Shown here piece by piece: positions 8,957 through 17,908 of a stretch of 64,000 bases of DNA. This stretch comes from Nocardioides marmoribigeumensis (lineage in GTDB: Bacteria; Actinomycetota; Actinomycetes; Propionibacteriales; Nocardioidaceae), in NCBI RefSeq assembly GCF_031458325.1, contig NZ_JAVDYG010000001.1, positions 558,001-622,000 of the forward strand. The letters run 5' to 3'. The translations under genes and the position numbers were made by a program. How positions within the stretch are numbered: the first letter of the stretch is position 1; the number at the start of each line of letters is the position of its first letter. A model generated the notes under the pieces. The model was given only the letters and a program-made list of their open reading frames with translations. It was not told the DNA's origin and ran no database searches.

Positions 8957-9853
8957 GTGACCTGGTTCGACTCCCCCGCGGATGCCACCGAGCGGCTGCA
9001 CGGCGCCGGCTACCTCGCCGACGACGCCACCGCCACCACCGTCTTCCTCGCGGGCCGGCTGGAGAAGCCGCTGCTCGTCGAGGGGCCCGCGGGGGTGGGC
9101 AAGACCGAGCTGGCCAAGGCGGTCGCGCGCGCCACCGGTGCCGAGCTCGTGCGGCTCCAGTGCTACGAGGGGCTCGACGAGGCCCGCGCGCTCTACGAGT
9201 GGAACTACAAGAAGCAGCTCCTGCGCATCCAGGCCACCAGCGACGACCAGGCCTGGGAGCAGACCCACGACGAGATCTTCACCGACGAGTTCCTGCTCAC
9301 CCGCCCGCTGCTCGGCGCGATCCTCCGCGAGGAGCCGACGGTCCTGCTCATCGACGAGGTCGACAAGACCGACGTCGAGGTCGAGGGCCTGCTGCTCGAG
9401 GTGCTCAGCGACTTCCAGGTGACCATCCCCGAGCTCGGCACCGTGGCCGCCGTACGCCGGCCGTTCGTGGTGCTGACCTCCAACGCCTCGCGGGAGCTGT
9501 CGGAGGCGGTCAAGCGGCGCTGCCTGTTCCTCCACCTCGACTACCCCGACGCCGAGCGCGAGCGCGAGATCGTCACCTCGCACGTCCCCGAGGCCGCCGA
9601 GCGGCTCACGCGTCAGCTGGTCGACCTGGTCGGCACGCTGCGCGAGCTCGACCTCAAGAAGGCACCCTCGATCAGCGAGTCGGTCGACTGGGCGCGCACC
9701 CTGGTCGCCCTCGAGGTCGCCGACCTCGACCAGCACGCGGTCGAGCGCACGCTGGGCGTCGTGCTCAAGCACTCCTCCGACCAGACCAAGGCGGTCGCGG
9801 CCCTGCGCAACCACCACGCGGGCACCCGGCCCGGCGCGCCCCGGCGACGGTAG
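8957..9853 (+). CDS. MoxR-family AAA+ ATPase
   Basis: This 298-residue AAA+ ATPase starts with GTG at 8957. Walker A is EGPAGVGKTE near residue 40, Walker B is VLLIDEVDK near 133, and sensor 1 is VLTSNASRELS near 174. An Arg-finger candidate sits in AVKRRCLFL. MoxR proteins act with VWA-domain partners as chaperone-like pairs that mature metalloenzymes or remodel envelope complexes. Here the VWA gene starts 12 bases downstream, so this is a complete MoxR-VWA pair. No CO dehydrogenase or other obvious client enzyme is nearby, so the client is unknown. Confidence 0.93.
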   Translation: MTWFDSPADATERLHGAGYLADDATATTVFLAGRLEKPLLVEGPAGVGKTELAKAVARATGAELVRLQCYEGLDEARALYEWNYKKQLLRIQATSDDQAWEQTHDEIFTDEFLLTRPLLGAILREEPTVLLIDEVDKTDVEVEGLLLEVLSDFQVTIPELGTVAAVRRPFVVLTSNASRELSEAVKRRCLFLHLDYPDAEREREIVTSHVPEAAERLTRQLVDLVGTLRELDLKKAPSISESVDWARTLVALEVADLDQHAVERTLGVVLKHSSDQTKAVAALRNHHAGTRPGAPRRR

Positions 9854-9865
9854 GGACGCCGACCC

Positions 9866-11269
9866 GTGGCGCTGCTCGAACGGCACCTCGCCTTCATCGA
9901 GGCCCTGCGCGAGGCCGGTGTCCCGGTCTCCTTGGCCGAGGACCTCGACTCGGTCGTGGCCGTCGAGCAGGTCGGCCTCGGCGACCGCGAGACCCTGCGG
10001 GCCGGGCTGGCTGCGACCCTGCTCAAGCGGCAGACCCACCGAGGGCTGTTCGACGCGATCTTCGACCTCTACTTCCCCGCCCTGGTGGGGTCGGGCTGGC
10101 GCGGCGGGCCGCTCGACGGCAGCGAGCCGGCACCACCTGCGGACGCAGCCCCCGAGCGCGGCGCCGACGACGCCCTCGCCGAGCTCCGCCAGGCGATGGC
10201 CGACGCGCTGGCGGACGGCGACCAGGACGCCATCCGCCTGCTCGTGCGCGAGGCCGTGGAGCAGTACGGCGCGATGCCCGGCCGGGGCGAGGGGCTGTCC
10301 TCGTGGTCGTCGTACAACACCGTGCAGCAGCTCTCCCTCGACGGGCTGGTTCTGCGCGTCGCGCGGGCGCTGATGGAGGGCAGCGACGACCGCGACCCGC
10401 GCTCGGAGGAGGTCTCGATGCTGACCGCGGCCAACCGGGTCGCGAGCCTCCAGCGGCAGGTCGAGGCCGACGTGCGCCGACGCATCGCGGAGGAGAAGGA
10501 CCCCGACCACGTCGCGCGCACCACCCTGCGGCCCAGCCTCGACCAGCTGCCGTTCCTCAACGCGCGCCGCGACGACCTCGAGGAGCTGCGGCGCCAGATC
10601 TACCCCCTCGCCCGGCGCCTCGCGACGCGACTGGCCCGCGAGCAGCACGCGCGACGGCGCGGCCCGCTGGACTTCCGGCGCACCATCCGCGCCTCCATGG
10701 CCACCGGTGGGGTGCCCATCACCACCCACCACAGGCCGAGGCGGCCGCACCGCACCGAGCTGGTCGTGCTGTGCGACGTGAGCGGGTCGGTGGCCAACTT
10801 CGCGAGCTTCACGCTCCTGCTCGTCTACGCGCTGCGCGAGCAGTTCACCAAGGTGCGGGCGTTCACCTTCGTCGACGACATCCGGGAGGTCACCGACGAC
10901 TTCGTCCCCGGGGCCGACCCCGCCGAGACCATGCTGCGGCTCGCCGAGTCCGCGCGGCACGCCTCACGGTGGGGCCGCACCAACTACGGGCGCGCGCTGA
11001 GTCGCTTCGTCGAGGACCACCCCGACGCGGTCGGTCCCCGCACCAGCCTGCTCGTCCTCGGCGACGCGCGGTCGAACTACTCCGACCCCGGCCTCGAGGT
11101 CCTGCGCGAGCTGGTCGCGACCGCCCGCCACGCCTGGTGGCTCAACCCCGAGCACCGGCGCCAGTGGGGCACCGGCGACTCCGCGGCCCCGGAGTATGCC
11201 GAGATGATCGACATGGTCGAGTGCCGCAACCTCACCCAGCTGAGCGAGTTCGTGCACGACCTGGTCTGA
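9866..11269 (+). CDS. VWA-domain protein, CoxE-like, MoxR partner
   Basis: The protein has 467 residues. The C-terminal half is a von Willebrand A domain. Its metal-ion-dependent adhesion motif is CDVSGSVANF near residue 305, with further sites around TFVDDIREV and LVLGDARSNYSD. The N-terminal half is a charged helical region typical of CoxE-type proteins. Start GTG at 9866 is 12 bases after the MoxR stop, so the pair is expected to be co-translated. It probably serves as substrate adaptor for the ATPase. It ends 11 bases before the convergent aro operon tail gene. Confidence 0.9.
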   Translation: MALLERHLAFIEALREAGVPVSLAEDLDSVVAVEQVGLGDRETLRAGLAATLLKRQTHRGLFDAIFDLYFPALVGSGWRGGPLDGSEPAPPADAAPERGADDALAELRQAMADALADGDQDAIRLLVREAVEQYGAMPGRGEGLSSWSSYNTVQQLSLDGLVLRVARALMEGSDDRDPRSEEVSMLTAANRVASLQRQVEADVRRRIAEEKDPDHVARTTLRPSLDQLPFLNARRDDLEELRRQIYPLARRLATRLAREQHARRRGPLDFRRTIRASMATGGVPITTHHRPRRPHRTELVVLCDVSGSVANFASFTLLLVYALREQFTKVRAFTFVDDIREVTDDFVPGADPAETMLRLAESARHASRWGRTNYGRALSRFVEDHPDAVGPRTSLLVLGDARSNYSDPGLEVLRELVATARHAWWLNPEHRRQWGTGDSAAPEYAEMIDMVECRNLTQLSEFVHDLV

Positions 11270-11280
11270 GGTCCGCGCGG

Positions 11281-11688
11281 TCAGCCGTTGATGCTGGCGA
11301 TGCCGGCCATCACGAGGATGACCGAGGGGATGCCGAAGACGAGCGTGCCGAGCCAGCCGGTGACCAGCCCCGCGGTCGCCACGCCCTCACCGCCCAGGCG
11401 GCCACCCGAGGAGCGGATCTCCCGCCGGGCCCGGCCGCCCAGGATGATCGCCGGGATGCCGGTGAAGAAGGCGCAGCCGGTCAGCGACAGGATCCCGCAG
11501 ACCAGCGCCGCGACCGCCGGGCCGTGCAGCGAGGACGTCGGGTGGCTGGACTGCGCGTGGGTCACGCTGCCGTCGGAGAGGTAGGAGCGGAACTCGCGGT
11601 GCTCGGTCCACTGCTCGCCGTCCCACCAGCGCAGGCGGCCCGGCTCGGCGGAGTCGGGGTACCACCCCGCCGGGGGCGACCCGGTCAC
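11281..11688 (-). CDS. Small membrane protein with DUF2510 and DUF4190-like domains
   Basis: This 135-residue protein starts with GTG at 11688 and overlaps the aroB stop by four bases. Residues 6-30 carry the DUF2510 signature PAGWYPD...[12 protein letters not shown]. Residues ~55-135 contain two hydrophobic segments ([25 protein letters not shown] and [21 protein letters not shown]) of the DUF4190 type, giving a two-helix inner-membrane hairpin. Function is unknown. It is the last gene of the aro run and is conserved as a domain architecture in many actinobacteria. The start choice rests on the overlap and on the conserved PPAGWYPD beginning. Confidence 0.75.
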   Translation of the reverse strand: MTGSPPAGWYPDSAEPGRLRWWDGEQWTEHREFRSYLSDGSVTHAQSSHPTSSLHGPAVAALVCGILSLTGCAFFTGIPAIILGGRARREIRSSGGRLGGEGVATAGLVTGWLGTLVFGIPSVILVMAGIASING

Positions 11689-12791
11689 CGCGGCGTCCGC
11701 GGGCGTACGGCGGCGAAGGCCTGCTCGAGCAGGTCGGTCGAGGGCCCCTCGAGGACGACGGGCCGAGCGACGCCCTCCAGCACCACGAACCGCAGCAGGT
11801 CGCCGCGCGACTTCTTGTCCAGCCGCATCGACGCGAGCAGGTCGCCCCACGGCGCGCCGTCGTACGACGTGGGGAGGCCGACCGCGGACAGCAGGTCGGC
11901 GTGACGGGCGGCCGTGACGTCGTCGAGACGACCGGCGAGGCGGGCCAGCTCGGCGACGAAGACCATGCCGATCGAGATCGCGGCACCGTGGCGGTAGCGG
12001 TAGCTCTCGGCACGCTCGATCGCGTGCCCGAGGGTGTGGCCGTAGTTGAGCGCCTCGCGACCGGGGTGGCCGGCAGCGCCGCCGGTCTCCTTGAAGTCAC
12101 CGGCGACGACGTCGAGCTTGACCTGGATGGCCCGCTCGACGAGCTCCCGCTGCTCCTCGGAGCCGACGCGCATCGCCGTGGCGGGCGACCGCTCGACGAT
12201 CGAGAGGATCTCGGGGTCGGCGATGAAGCCGCACTTGACCACCTCGGCCATGCCGCTGACCAGCTCGTTGCGCGGCAGGGTCTCCAGCGTCGACAGGTCG
12301 CACAGCACCCCGGCGGGGTGGTGGAACGAGCCGACGAGGTTCTTGCCCTCGTCGGTGTTGATGCCGGTCTTGCCACCGACCGCGGCGTCGACCATGCCCA
12401 GCAGGGTCGTGGGCACGTGGACCACCTCGACGCCACGCAGCCAGGTCGCCGCGACGAAGCCGCCGAGGTCGGTGGCCGAGCCGCCGCCCAGCGTGACGAC
12501 CGCGTCGGAGCGGGTGAAGCCGGCCTGACCCAGGACCGACCAGCAGAACTCCGCGACCCGGGCGGTCTTGGCGGTCTCGCCGTCGGGGACCTCGATCCCG
12601 TGGGCGGCGAAGCCTGCTGCGTCGAGCGCGTGCCGCAGCGCGCGGGCCCGGTCGGCCATCGCGGTCGGGTGGATGACCGCCACCCGGACCACCCCGTCGC
12701 CGAGGAGCGCCGGGAGCCGGTCGGTCAGGTGGTGCCCGACCACGACGTCGTACGACGTGTCGCCCTGCAGGCGCAGCGTGGTGGCGCTCAC
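11685..12791 (-). CDS. aroB: 3-dehydroquinate synthase
   Basis: AroB (368 aa) converts DAHP to 3-dehydroquinate, the second shikimate-pathway step, using NAD+ and a divalent metal. The NAD-binding stretch [19 protein letters not shown] is near residues 95-113. Metal ligands lie in the expected blocks [21 protein letters not shown] and HGAAISIGM. The start is GTG at 12791, overlapping the aroK stop; an ATG eight codons further up lies inside aroK and is not needed. It is coupled to aroK upstream and to the DUF2510 gene downstream. Confidence 0.96.
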   Translation of the reverse strand: MSATTLRLQGDTSYDVVVGHHLTDRLPALLGDGVVRVAVIHPTAMADRARALRHALDAAGFAAHGIEVPDGETAKTARVAEFCWSVLGQAGFTRSDAVVTLGGGSATDLGGFVAATWLRGVEVVHVPTTLLGMVDAAVGGKTGINTDEGKNLVGSFHHPAGVLCDLSTLETLPRNELVSGMAEVVKCGFIADPEILSIVERSPATAMRVGSEEQRELVERAIQVKLDVVAGDFKETGGAAGHPGREALNYGHTLGHAIERAESYRYRHGAAISIGMVFVAELARLAGRLDDVTAARHADLLSAVGLPTSYDGAPWGDLLASMRLDKKSRGDLLRFVVLEGVARPVVLEGPSTDLLEQAFAAVRPRTPR

Positions 12792-13315
12792 GCGCCCTCC
12801 TCCGCCTCGACCCACGCCCGCACCTCGTCGGCGACCTCGTCGGCCGGACGCCCGTCGGTGTCGACGACGTGCGAGGCGACGGCGGCGTAGATCGGCAGCC
12901 GCTCGGTCAGGATCGTCTTGATCCGCGAGCGGATGTTGCCGACCAGGAGCGGGCGCCCCTGGCCGAGCCCGACCCGCTTGGCGGCGTCGGCCAGGCCGAC
13001 GTTGAGGAACACCACGCGCTGGCCGACGAGCACCTCACGGGTCCCGGGGTCCATCACCGCTCCCCCGCCGAGCGCCAGGACGCCGGTGTGCTCACGGACC
13101 GCCGCGCGCACCGCGGCCCGCTCGCGGTCGCGGAAGTAGGGCTCCCCCAGCTCGATGAAGATCTCCTGGACGCTGCGGCCCTCCTGGGCCTCGACGTCCT
13201 GGTCGGTGTCACGGACCTCGCAGCCCCAGGCCTGCGCCAGCAGGTCGGCGACAGTGGTCTTGCCGGCCCCCATGGGACCGATCAGGACGACGCGCGGGCC
13301 GTGCGGCTCGGTCAC
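12788..13315 (-). CDS. aroK: Shikimate kinase
   Basis: Shikimate kinase (175 aa) phosphorylates shikimate at O3 with ATP. Walker A is [10 protein letters not shown] near residue 13. The shikimate-binding Asp and Arg are in [19 protein letters not shown], and ALGGGAV near 91 is the second substrate motif. The lid arginine is in GQGRPLL. The start is GTG at 13315, overlapping the aroC stop by four bases. Longer in-frame readings upstream fall within aroC. Gene order aroC-aroK-aroB is the classical actinobacterial one. Confidence 0.96.
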   Translation of the reverse strand: MTEPHGPRVVLIGPMGAGKTTVADLLAQAWGCEVRDTDQDVEAQEGRSVQEIFIELGEPYFRDRERAAVRAAVREHTGVLALGGGAVMDPGTREVLVGQRVVFLNVGLADAAKRVGLGQGRPLLVGNIRSRIKTILTERLPIYAAVASHVVDTDGRPADEVADEVRAWVEAEEGA

Positions 13316-14490
13316 CGGAACCTCAGCGTCTCGAGGTAGGACTCGACGTTGCGGCGGGTCTCCCCCACCGAGTCGCCGCCGAACTTCTCCAGCACGGCCT
13401 CGGCGAGCACGAGCGCGACCATCGCCTCGGCGACCACCCCGGCGGCCGGCACGGCGCAGACGTCGGAGCGCTGGTGGTGGGCGACCGTGGCCTCGCCGGT
13501 CGCGACGTCGACGGTGCGCAGCGCGCGGGGCACGGTCGCGATCGGCTTCATCGCGGCCCGGACCCGCAGGGTCTCGCCGGTGGTCATGCCGCCCTCGGTG
13601 CCCCCCGACCGCCCGGAGGTACGGCGGATGCCCTCGTCGGTGCCGACGATCTCGTCGTGCGCCCGGGAGCCGGGGACCTCGGCGAGCCCGAAGCCGTCGC
13701 CGACCTCGACGCCCTTGATCGCCTGGATGCCCATGAGCGCCCCGGCGAGCCGGGCGTCGATGCGGCGGTCCCAGTGCACGTGGGAGCCGAGGCCCGGCGG
13801 CAGCCCGTGGACCACGACCTCGACGACGCCGCCGAGGGTGTCGCCGTCCTTGTGGGCCTGGTCGATCTCGGCGACCATCGCCTTGCTCGCGTCGGCGTCG
13901 AGGCAGCGGACCGGGTCGTCGTCGAGGTGGGCCAGGTCGGCCTTGGTCGGCACCGAGCCGTAGGGCGCGGTGGCCTGGCCGATCCGCACCACGTGCGAGA
14001 CGATCTCGGCCCCGGTGGCCTGCTCGAGGAAGGCCGACGCGACGGCCCCGAGCGCCACGCGCGCGGCGGTCTCGCGGGCGGAGGCGCGCTCGAGGATCGG
14101 GCGGGCCTCGGGGAAGTCGTACTTCTGCATGCCGACCAGGTCGGCGTGGCCCGGGCGCGGCCGGGTCAGGGCGGCGTTGCGGGCCGAGCCCTCGAGCTCG
14201 TCGGCCGGGACGGGGTCGGCCGACATCACCTTCTCCCACTTGGGCCACTCGGAGTTGCCGATGCGCAGCGCGACGGGCCCGCCCTGGGTCTCGCCGTGGC
14301 GGATGCCGCCGACCACCTCGAGCTCGTCGGCCTCGAACTTCATCCGTGCGCCGCGGCCGTAGCCGAGCCGCCGGCGCGCGAGCGCGTCCTGGATGTCGGC
14401 GGAGGTGACGCGGACGTGGGCGGGCAGGCCCTCCAGCACGGCGACCAGCGCCGGGCCGTGGGACTCTCCCGCAGTGAGCCAACGAAGCAT
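13312..14490 (-). CDS. aroC: Chorismate synthase
   Basis: Chorismate synthase (392 aa) eliminates phosphate from EPSP using reduced FMN, the last common step to aromatic amino acids and folate. The N-terminus [26 protein letters not shown] is diagnostic. Further signatures are [28 protein letters not shown] and [24 protein letters not shown]. Length is standard. It is the first aro gene after the prepilin peptidase, 12 bases downstream of it. AroK follows with a four-base overlap. Confidence 0.97.
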   Translation of the reverse strand: MLRWLTAGESHGPALVAVLEGLPAHVRVTSADIQDALARRRLGYGRGARMKFEADELEVVGGIRHGETQGGPVALRIGNSEWPKWEKVMSADPVPADELEGSARNAALTRPRPGHADLVGMQKYDFPEARPILERASARETAARVALGAVASAFLEQATGAEIVSHVVRIGQATAPYGSVPTKADLAHLDDDPVRCLDADASKAMVAEIDQAHKDGDTLGGVVEVVVHGLPPGLGSHVHWDRRIDARLAGALMGIQAIKGVEVGDGFGLAEVPGSRAHDEIVGTDEGIRRTSGRSGGTEGGMTTGETLRVRAAMKPIATVPRALRTVDVATGEATVAHHQRSDVCAVPAAGVVAEAMVALVLAEAVLEKFGGDSVGETRRNVESYLETLRFR

Positions 14491-14502
14491 GCGCTCAGTC
14501 TC

Positions 14503-15297
14503 TCAGCCGCCGAGGTAGGCCCTCGCGACGGTCTCGCCCCACACGACCCCGATGACCGCGCCGACGAACATGAACGGCCCGAACGGGTAGGACCGGCGCT
14601 CGACCACGCGCAGCACCGAGAGCAGGCCACCACCCAGTCCGCCGACCAGGAAGCCGGCGTAGATCCCGACCAGCAGGGGGCCCCAGCCGAGGTAGCCCAG
14701 CGCGATGCCCAGCACCCCGGAGAGCCGGACGTCGCCGTAGCCCATGCCGCGCGGGTAGACCAGCCACATCAGCACGAACGTGCCGCCGGCCACGAGCCAC
14801 CCGAGAGCCGCGCGGCGCAGGTCGTCCCAGTCCCGGCCGGGGACCGCCGCAGCGACCGCGAGGACCACCACCACGGCGTACGACGGCGCGATCACCTTGG
14901 TGGGCAGCAGTCGCGTGCGCCAGTCGACCAGGGACAGGGCGACGCCGACCGGCGCGAGGTAGGCCAGGAACAGCAGCGGGGTGGCGAGCCCGACCGACCA
15001 GCCCAGGACGGCGCCGACGACGGCGGTCGCGACCGCGCACCTCCAGGCGAGCCCGGGGAGCGCCGCGATGTCGGCGTAGAGCTCCTTCGGCGCCTCCGGG
15101 GCGGGCGCGGGCTCCTCGGGCGGGGCGGTCGTGTCGGTCTCGTCGCGGTGGTGCGCCGACGGGTCCTGGTCGGGCTCGGGCTCGGGGTCGGGCTCGGGGT
15201 CGGGCTCGGGGATCGCACGGACGAGCACCGGCACGAACCACCCGGTCACGGCCCCCAGCACGGCCATGAGCAGCGCGGCGGCCAGGGACGAGGACAC
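14503..15297 (-). CDS. A24-family (type IV) prepilin peptidase
   Basis: This 264-residue polytopic membrane protein has the aspartyl peptidase motif GMGYGDVRLSG near residue 188 (GxGD) and a first catalytic Asp candidate in LSLVDWRTRLLP near 122. It would cleave and may methylate type IV pilin or pseudopilin leader peptides. The N-terminal cytoplasmic loop of classical PilD enzymes, with its four-cysteine zinc site, is not seen. Instead there is an acidic Pro-Glu-Asp repeat (residues ~30-45) followed by an Ala-Pro-rich linker. No pilin genes occur in the window. It is wedged between aroE and aroC, as in several actinobacteria. Confidence 0.85.
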   Translation of the reverse strand: MSSSLAAALLMAVLGAVTGWFVPVLVRAIPEPDPEPDPEPEPDQDPSAHHRDETDTTAPPEEPAPAPEAPKELYADIAALPGLAWRCAVATAVVGAVLGWSVGLATPLLFLAYLAPVGVALSLVDWRTRLLPTKVIAPSYAVVVVLAVAAAVPGRDWDDLRRAALGWLVAGGTFVLMWLVYPRGMGYGDVRLSGVLGIALGYLGWGPLLVGIYAGFLVGGLGGGLLSVLRVVERRSYPFGPFMFVGAVIGVVWGETVARAYLGG

Positions 15298-15306
15298 CTG
15301 CGGAGC

Positions 15307-16164
15307 CTAGCGACGGGAGTCGGCGCGGCGGGCCAGCTCGGCGCGACCCGCCTCGCGCAGCACACCCACCTCGACGCGCTGCCCGGTCATCAGGGCGACC
15401 TGGAGGGCCGCCTGGTGGGCGAGCAGGTCGAGCCCGTCGACCAGCGGCAGCCCGACGGACAGCGTGGTCTCGGCCAGCGGCGTGGGCCACGGGTCGTAGA
15501 CGACCTCGAACACCGCGCCGACCTGGGCCGCCGCCGACAGCACCCCGGAGGTCTGCGCCTCGGCGGGGATCGTGCTGACCAGCAGGTCGGCGTCGACGAC
15601 GCGGCGCTCGAGGTCGTCGAGCCGGGCGACGGTGAGCAGGGGCGGGGTCGGGTGCCGGTGGACGGCCTCCACGGTCGCGACCGCCCGCGCGGGGTCGCGG
15701 ACCAGCAGGGTGGCGTGGCTGCAGCCGAGGTCGGCCAGCCCCAGCAGGACCGAGGCGGCCGTGGCTCCCCCACCGAGCACGATCGCGGAGTCCGGCGACC
15801 CGCCGAGCCGCTCGCGCAGCGCCCCGACCACCCCCGGGACGTCGGTGTTGTCACCGACCCGGCGGCCCCCCTCGAGCACGACGGTGTTGGCGCCCCCCGC
15901 GAGCCTCGCCGTGTCCGAGACCTCGTCGAGCAGCGGCATCACCGCGCGCTTGAGCGGCATGGTCAGCGACAGCCCGTGCCAGGAGTCGTCGAGCCCCTCG
16001 AGGTACGCCGCCAGGTCGTCCTCGCCGACGTCGTGGGCGTCGTACTCCCAGTCGAGGCCGAGCGCGGCGTAGGCGGCCCGGTGCAGCGCGGGCGACAGCG
16101 AGTGCGCGATCGGTCGACCGAGCACCCCGCAGCGTCGGCGCCCGGGGCCGGGCCCGCTCAGCAC
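15307..16164 (-). CDS. aroE: Shikimate dehydrogenase
   Basis: AroE (285 aa) reduces 3-dehydroshikimate to shikimate with NADPH. The substrate-binding motif GRPIAHSLSPALHRAAY is near residue 17. The catalytic Lys lies in LSLTMPLKRAV and the Asn-Asp pair in GDNTDVPG. The Rossmann motif [19 protein letters not shown] is near 130. The start is GTG at 16164, seven bases inside the end of mltG; a longer reading would enter mltG further. Order mltG-aroE matches mycobacteria. Confidence 0.94.
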   Translation of the reverse strand: MLSGPGPGRRRCGVLGRPIAHSLSPALHRAAYAALGLDWEYDAHDVGEDDLAAYLEGLDDSWHGLSLTMPLKRAVMPLLDEVSDTARLAGGANTVVLEGGRRVGDNTDVPGVVGALRERLGGSPDSAIVLGGGATAASVLLGLADLGCSHATLLVRDPARAVATVEAVHRHPTPPLLTVARLDDLERRVVDADLLVSTIPAEAQTSGVLSAAAQVGAVFEVVYDPWPTPLAETTLSVGLPLVDGLDLLAHQAALQVALMTGQRVEVGVLREAGRAELARRADSRR

Positions 16165-17399
16165 CGGTCGGACCCGGCGCAGAACTTCGCCAGGTCGTTG
16201 TTCTTCCACGACAGGAACTGGTCGTAGTCCTTGGTGAACCTGGTCTCGCCGGTGTCGAGGTTGACCGTCACGTAGTAGATCCAGTCACCCGGGGTGGGGT
16301 CGGCGGCCGCCGCGATGGCCTCGTCGCCGGGCGCCTCGATCGGGGTCGGCGGGAGGCCGGGGTACTTGCGGGTGTTGTAGGGCGAGTCGACCTGGAGGTC
16401 CTCGGTGGTCAGGCCCAGGCCCAGGTCGCGCCCGAGGGCGTAGTTGACCGTGGCGTCGATCTGCAGCAGCTTGTCGGTCGCGTTGGTCTCGAGGCGGTTG
16501 TAGATCACCCGCGCGACCTTGCCGCGGTCCTGGTCGCGGTTGGCCTCGGACTCCACGAGGCTGGCCACGATCATCAGCTGGCCCGGGGTGTAGCCCAGCT
16601 TCTTGGCCGCCCCCTCGAGGTCGGCCTCGTCGGCGGCCTGGCGCCAGCGGTCGACCATGGTGGCCAGCACCTTGGTCGCGCCGGCGTTGGGCGGGAAGGC
16701 GTAGGTGGCGGGGAACAGGTAGCCCTCGGCGTTGCCCTTGGCGTAGGACGGGAGCCCGATGCCCTTGGCGTCCTTGACCGCCTTCTTGTACCTCGCCAAC
16801 GGGATGTCGGTGGCCTTGGCGAGCCTGGGCAGGATGTCGGAGACCCGCAGCCCCTCGGGGATCGTCACCGAGGCCTGCACCAGGTTGGCCGGGTCGACGA
16901 GGACCTCGAGCGCGTCGGCGGCCGGGAGCTGCTTCTTGAGCTGGTAGAAGCCGACCTGGATGTCCTGGGCGTCCGCGTCGTCCTTGGCGGCTTCGCTGAA
17001 GGCGTCGACGCTCTTGACCACGCCCTGGGCCTTGAGGTGCCGGGCGATCTCGGTGGTGGTGTCGCCCTGCTTGACCTCGAACAGCACCGAACCGGTGCCG
17101 GGGCCGTCGTAGTCCGGCGGCGGGGCCATCAGCGCGTCGATCTTGTCCTTGCCGAAGGTGAAGGCGGCGACGGCACCGGCGACCACCAGCGCCGCGACCA
17201 CGATCAGGACCAGGCACGACTTGAGGCTCCCGAGGCGGCGGTGCCGGCGCGGGGCGGGCTCGAGGTCGCTGAAGAACGACCGCCCCTCCTCCTCGGCGGT
17301 GAGGGGCGCGCCCTCCTGGGCGACCTCCTCGTGCGGCGGCTCGTCCTGGCCGAACAGGCTGAAGCCGTGCTCGTCGTCGCGGTCGCGCTCCAGGCTCAT
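16158..17399 (-). CDS. mltG: Endolytic murein transglycosylase MltG
   Basis: The protein (413 aa) is a YceG-like lytic transglycosylase that cuts nascent glycan strands. The first ~60 residues are a charged cytoplasmic tail, followed by a membrane anchor (SCLVLIVVAALVVAGAVAAF, residues ~61-80). A LysM-like region (FEVKQGDTTTEIARHL) precedes the catalytic domain. The predicted catalytic Glu is in VASLVESEANRDQ near residue 280. RVIYNRL, LLQIDATVNYALG and SPYNTRKYPGLPPTPI are family signatures. It lies 21 bases after ruvX and overlaps aroE. Confidence 0.94.
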   Translation of the reverse strand: MSLERDRDDEHGFSLFGQDEPPHEEVAQEGAPLTAEEEGRSFFSDLEPAPRRHRRLGSLKSCLVLIVVAALVVAGAVAAFTFGKDKIDALMAPPPDYDGPGTGSVLFEVKQGDTTTEIARHLKAQGVVKSVDAFSEAAKDDADAQDIQVGFYQLKKQLPAADALEVLVDPANLVQASVTIPEGLRVSDILPRLAKATDIPLARYKKAVKDAKGIGLPSYAKGNAEGYLFPATYAFPPNAGATKVLATMVDRWRQAADEADLEGAAKKLGYTPGQLMIVASLVESEANRDQDRGKVARVIYNRLETNATDKLLQIDATVNYALGRDLGLGLTTEDLQVDSPYNTRKYPGLPPTPIEAPGDEAIAAAADPTPGDWIYYVTVNLDTGETRFTKDYDQFLSWKNNDLAKFCAGSDRC

Positions 17400-17420
17400 G
17401 CCACTCCCTGTCGTCGTCGG

Positions 17421-17906
17421 TCAGCCGGGAGGTCCGCCGACCAGCTCACCGGGCGGCGCTCCCGTCGCGCGCTCGGTGTCAAGTGCATTCTGCAGGATGA
17501 CGACCGCAGCGGCCTGGTCGACGACGGCTCGCCGCTTCCTGCCGTGCTTCTTCCCGCGCCCCCCGTGCTCGCGCAGCTGGTGCGTGGCCGTGACGGTGCT
17601 CATCCGTTCGTCGCACAGCCGCACGCCCACGGTGCTCCCGGCGGCGCCGAGCGCCTGGACGAGCTGGTCGGCGTAGGCGCGGACCTTGGCGGCCGCGGGA
17701 CCCTCCTGCCCCGACAGGGACCGGGGCAGCCCCACGACGACCTCGACGGCCTCGTGCTCGGCGACCAGGGCGACCAGGCGAGGCACGTCGTCCTCGCCGC
17801 GCGGCAGGGTCTCGACCGGGGTGGCGAGGAGGCCCGAGCGGTCGCTGGTCGCGACCCCGACCCGGACGTCACCGACGTCCACGCCGATCCGCGCGCCCTC
17901 CCGCAC
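17421..17906 (-). CDS. ruvX: RuvX/YqgF-type Holliday junction resolvase-like nuclease
   Basis: This 161-residue RNase H-fold protein has its first catalytic Asp in RIGVDVGDVRVGVATSD. It continues with VVVGLPRSLSGQEG, and the second acidic site is LCDERMSTVTA. A last Asp lies in the basic-flanked segment RRAVVDQAAAVVILQNAL. In E. coli and mycobacteria this family has been linked to pre-16S rRNA 5' processing and to Holliday junction resolution, so its in vivo role is best left open. The gene is two bases after alaS and before mltG, the conserved alaS-ruvX-mltG order. Confidence 0.93.
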   Translation of the reverse strand: MREGARIGVDVGDVRVGVATSDRSGLLATPVETLPRGEDDVPRLVALVAEHEAVEVVVGLPRSLSGQEGPAAAKVRAYADQLVQALGAAGSTVGVRLCDERMSTVTATHQLREHGGRGKKHGRKRRAVVDQAAAVVILQNALDTERATGAPPGELVGGPPG

Positions 17907-17908
17907 CC

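Noticed and set aside
13474-16227. 917-codon plus-strand frame opposite aroC, the prepilin peptidase and aroE
   Set aside because: It spans three well-supported minus-strand genes and has shadow composition.
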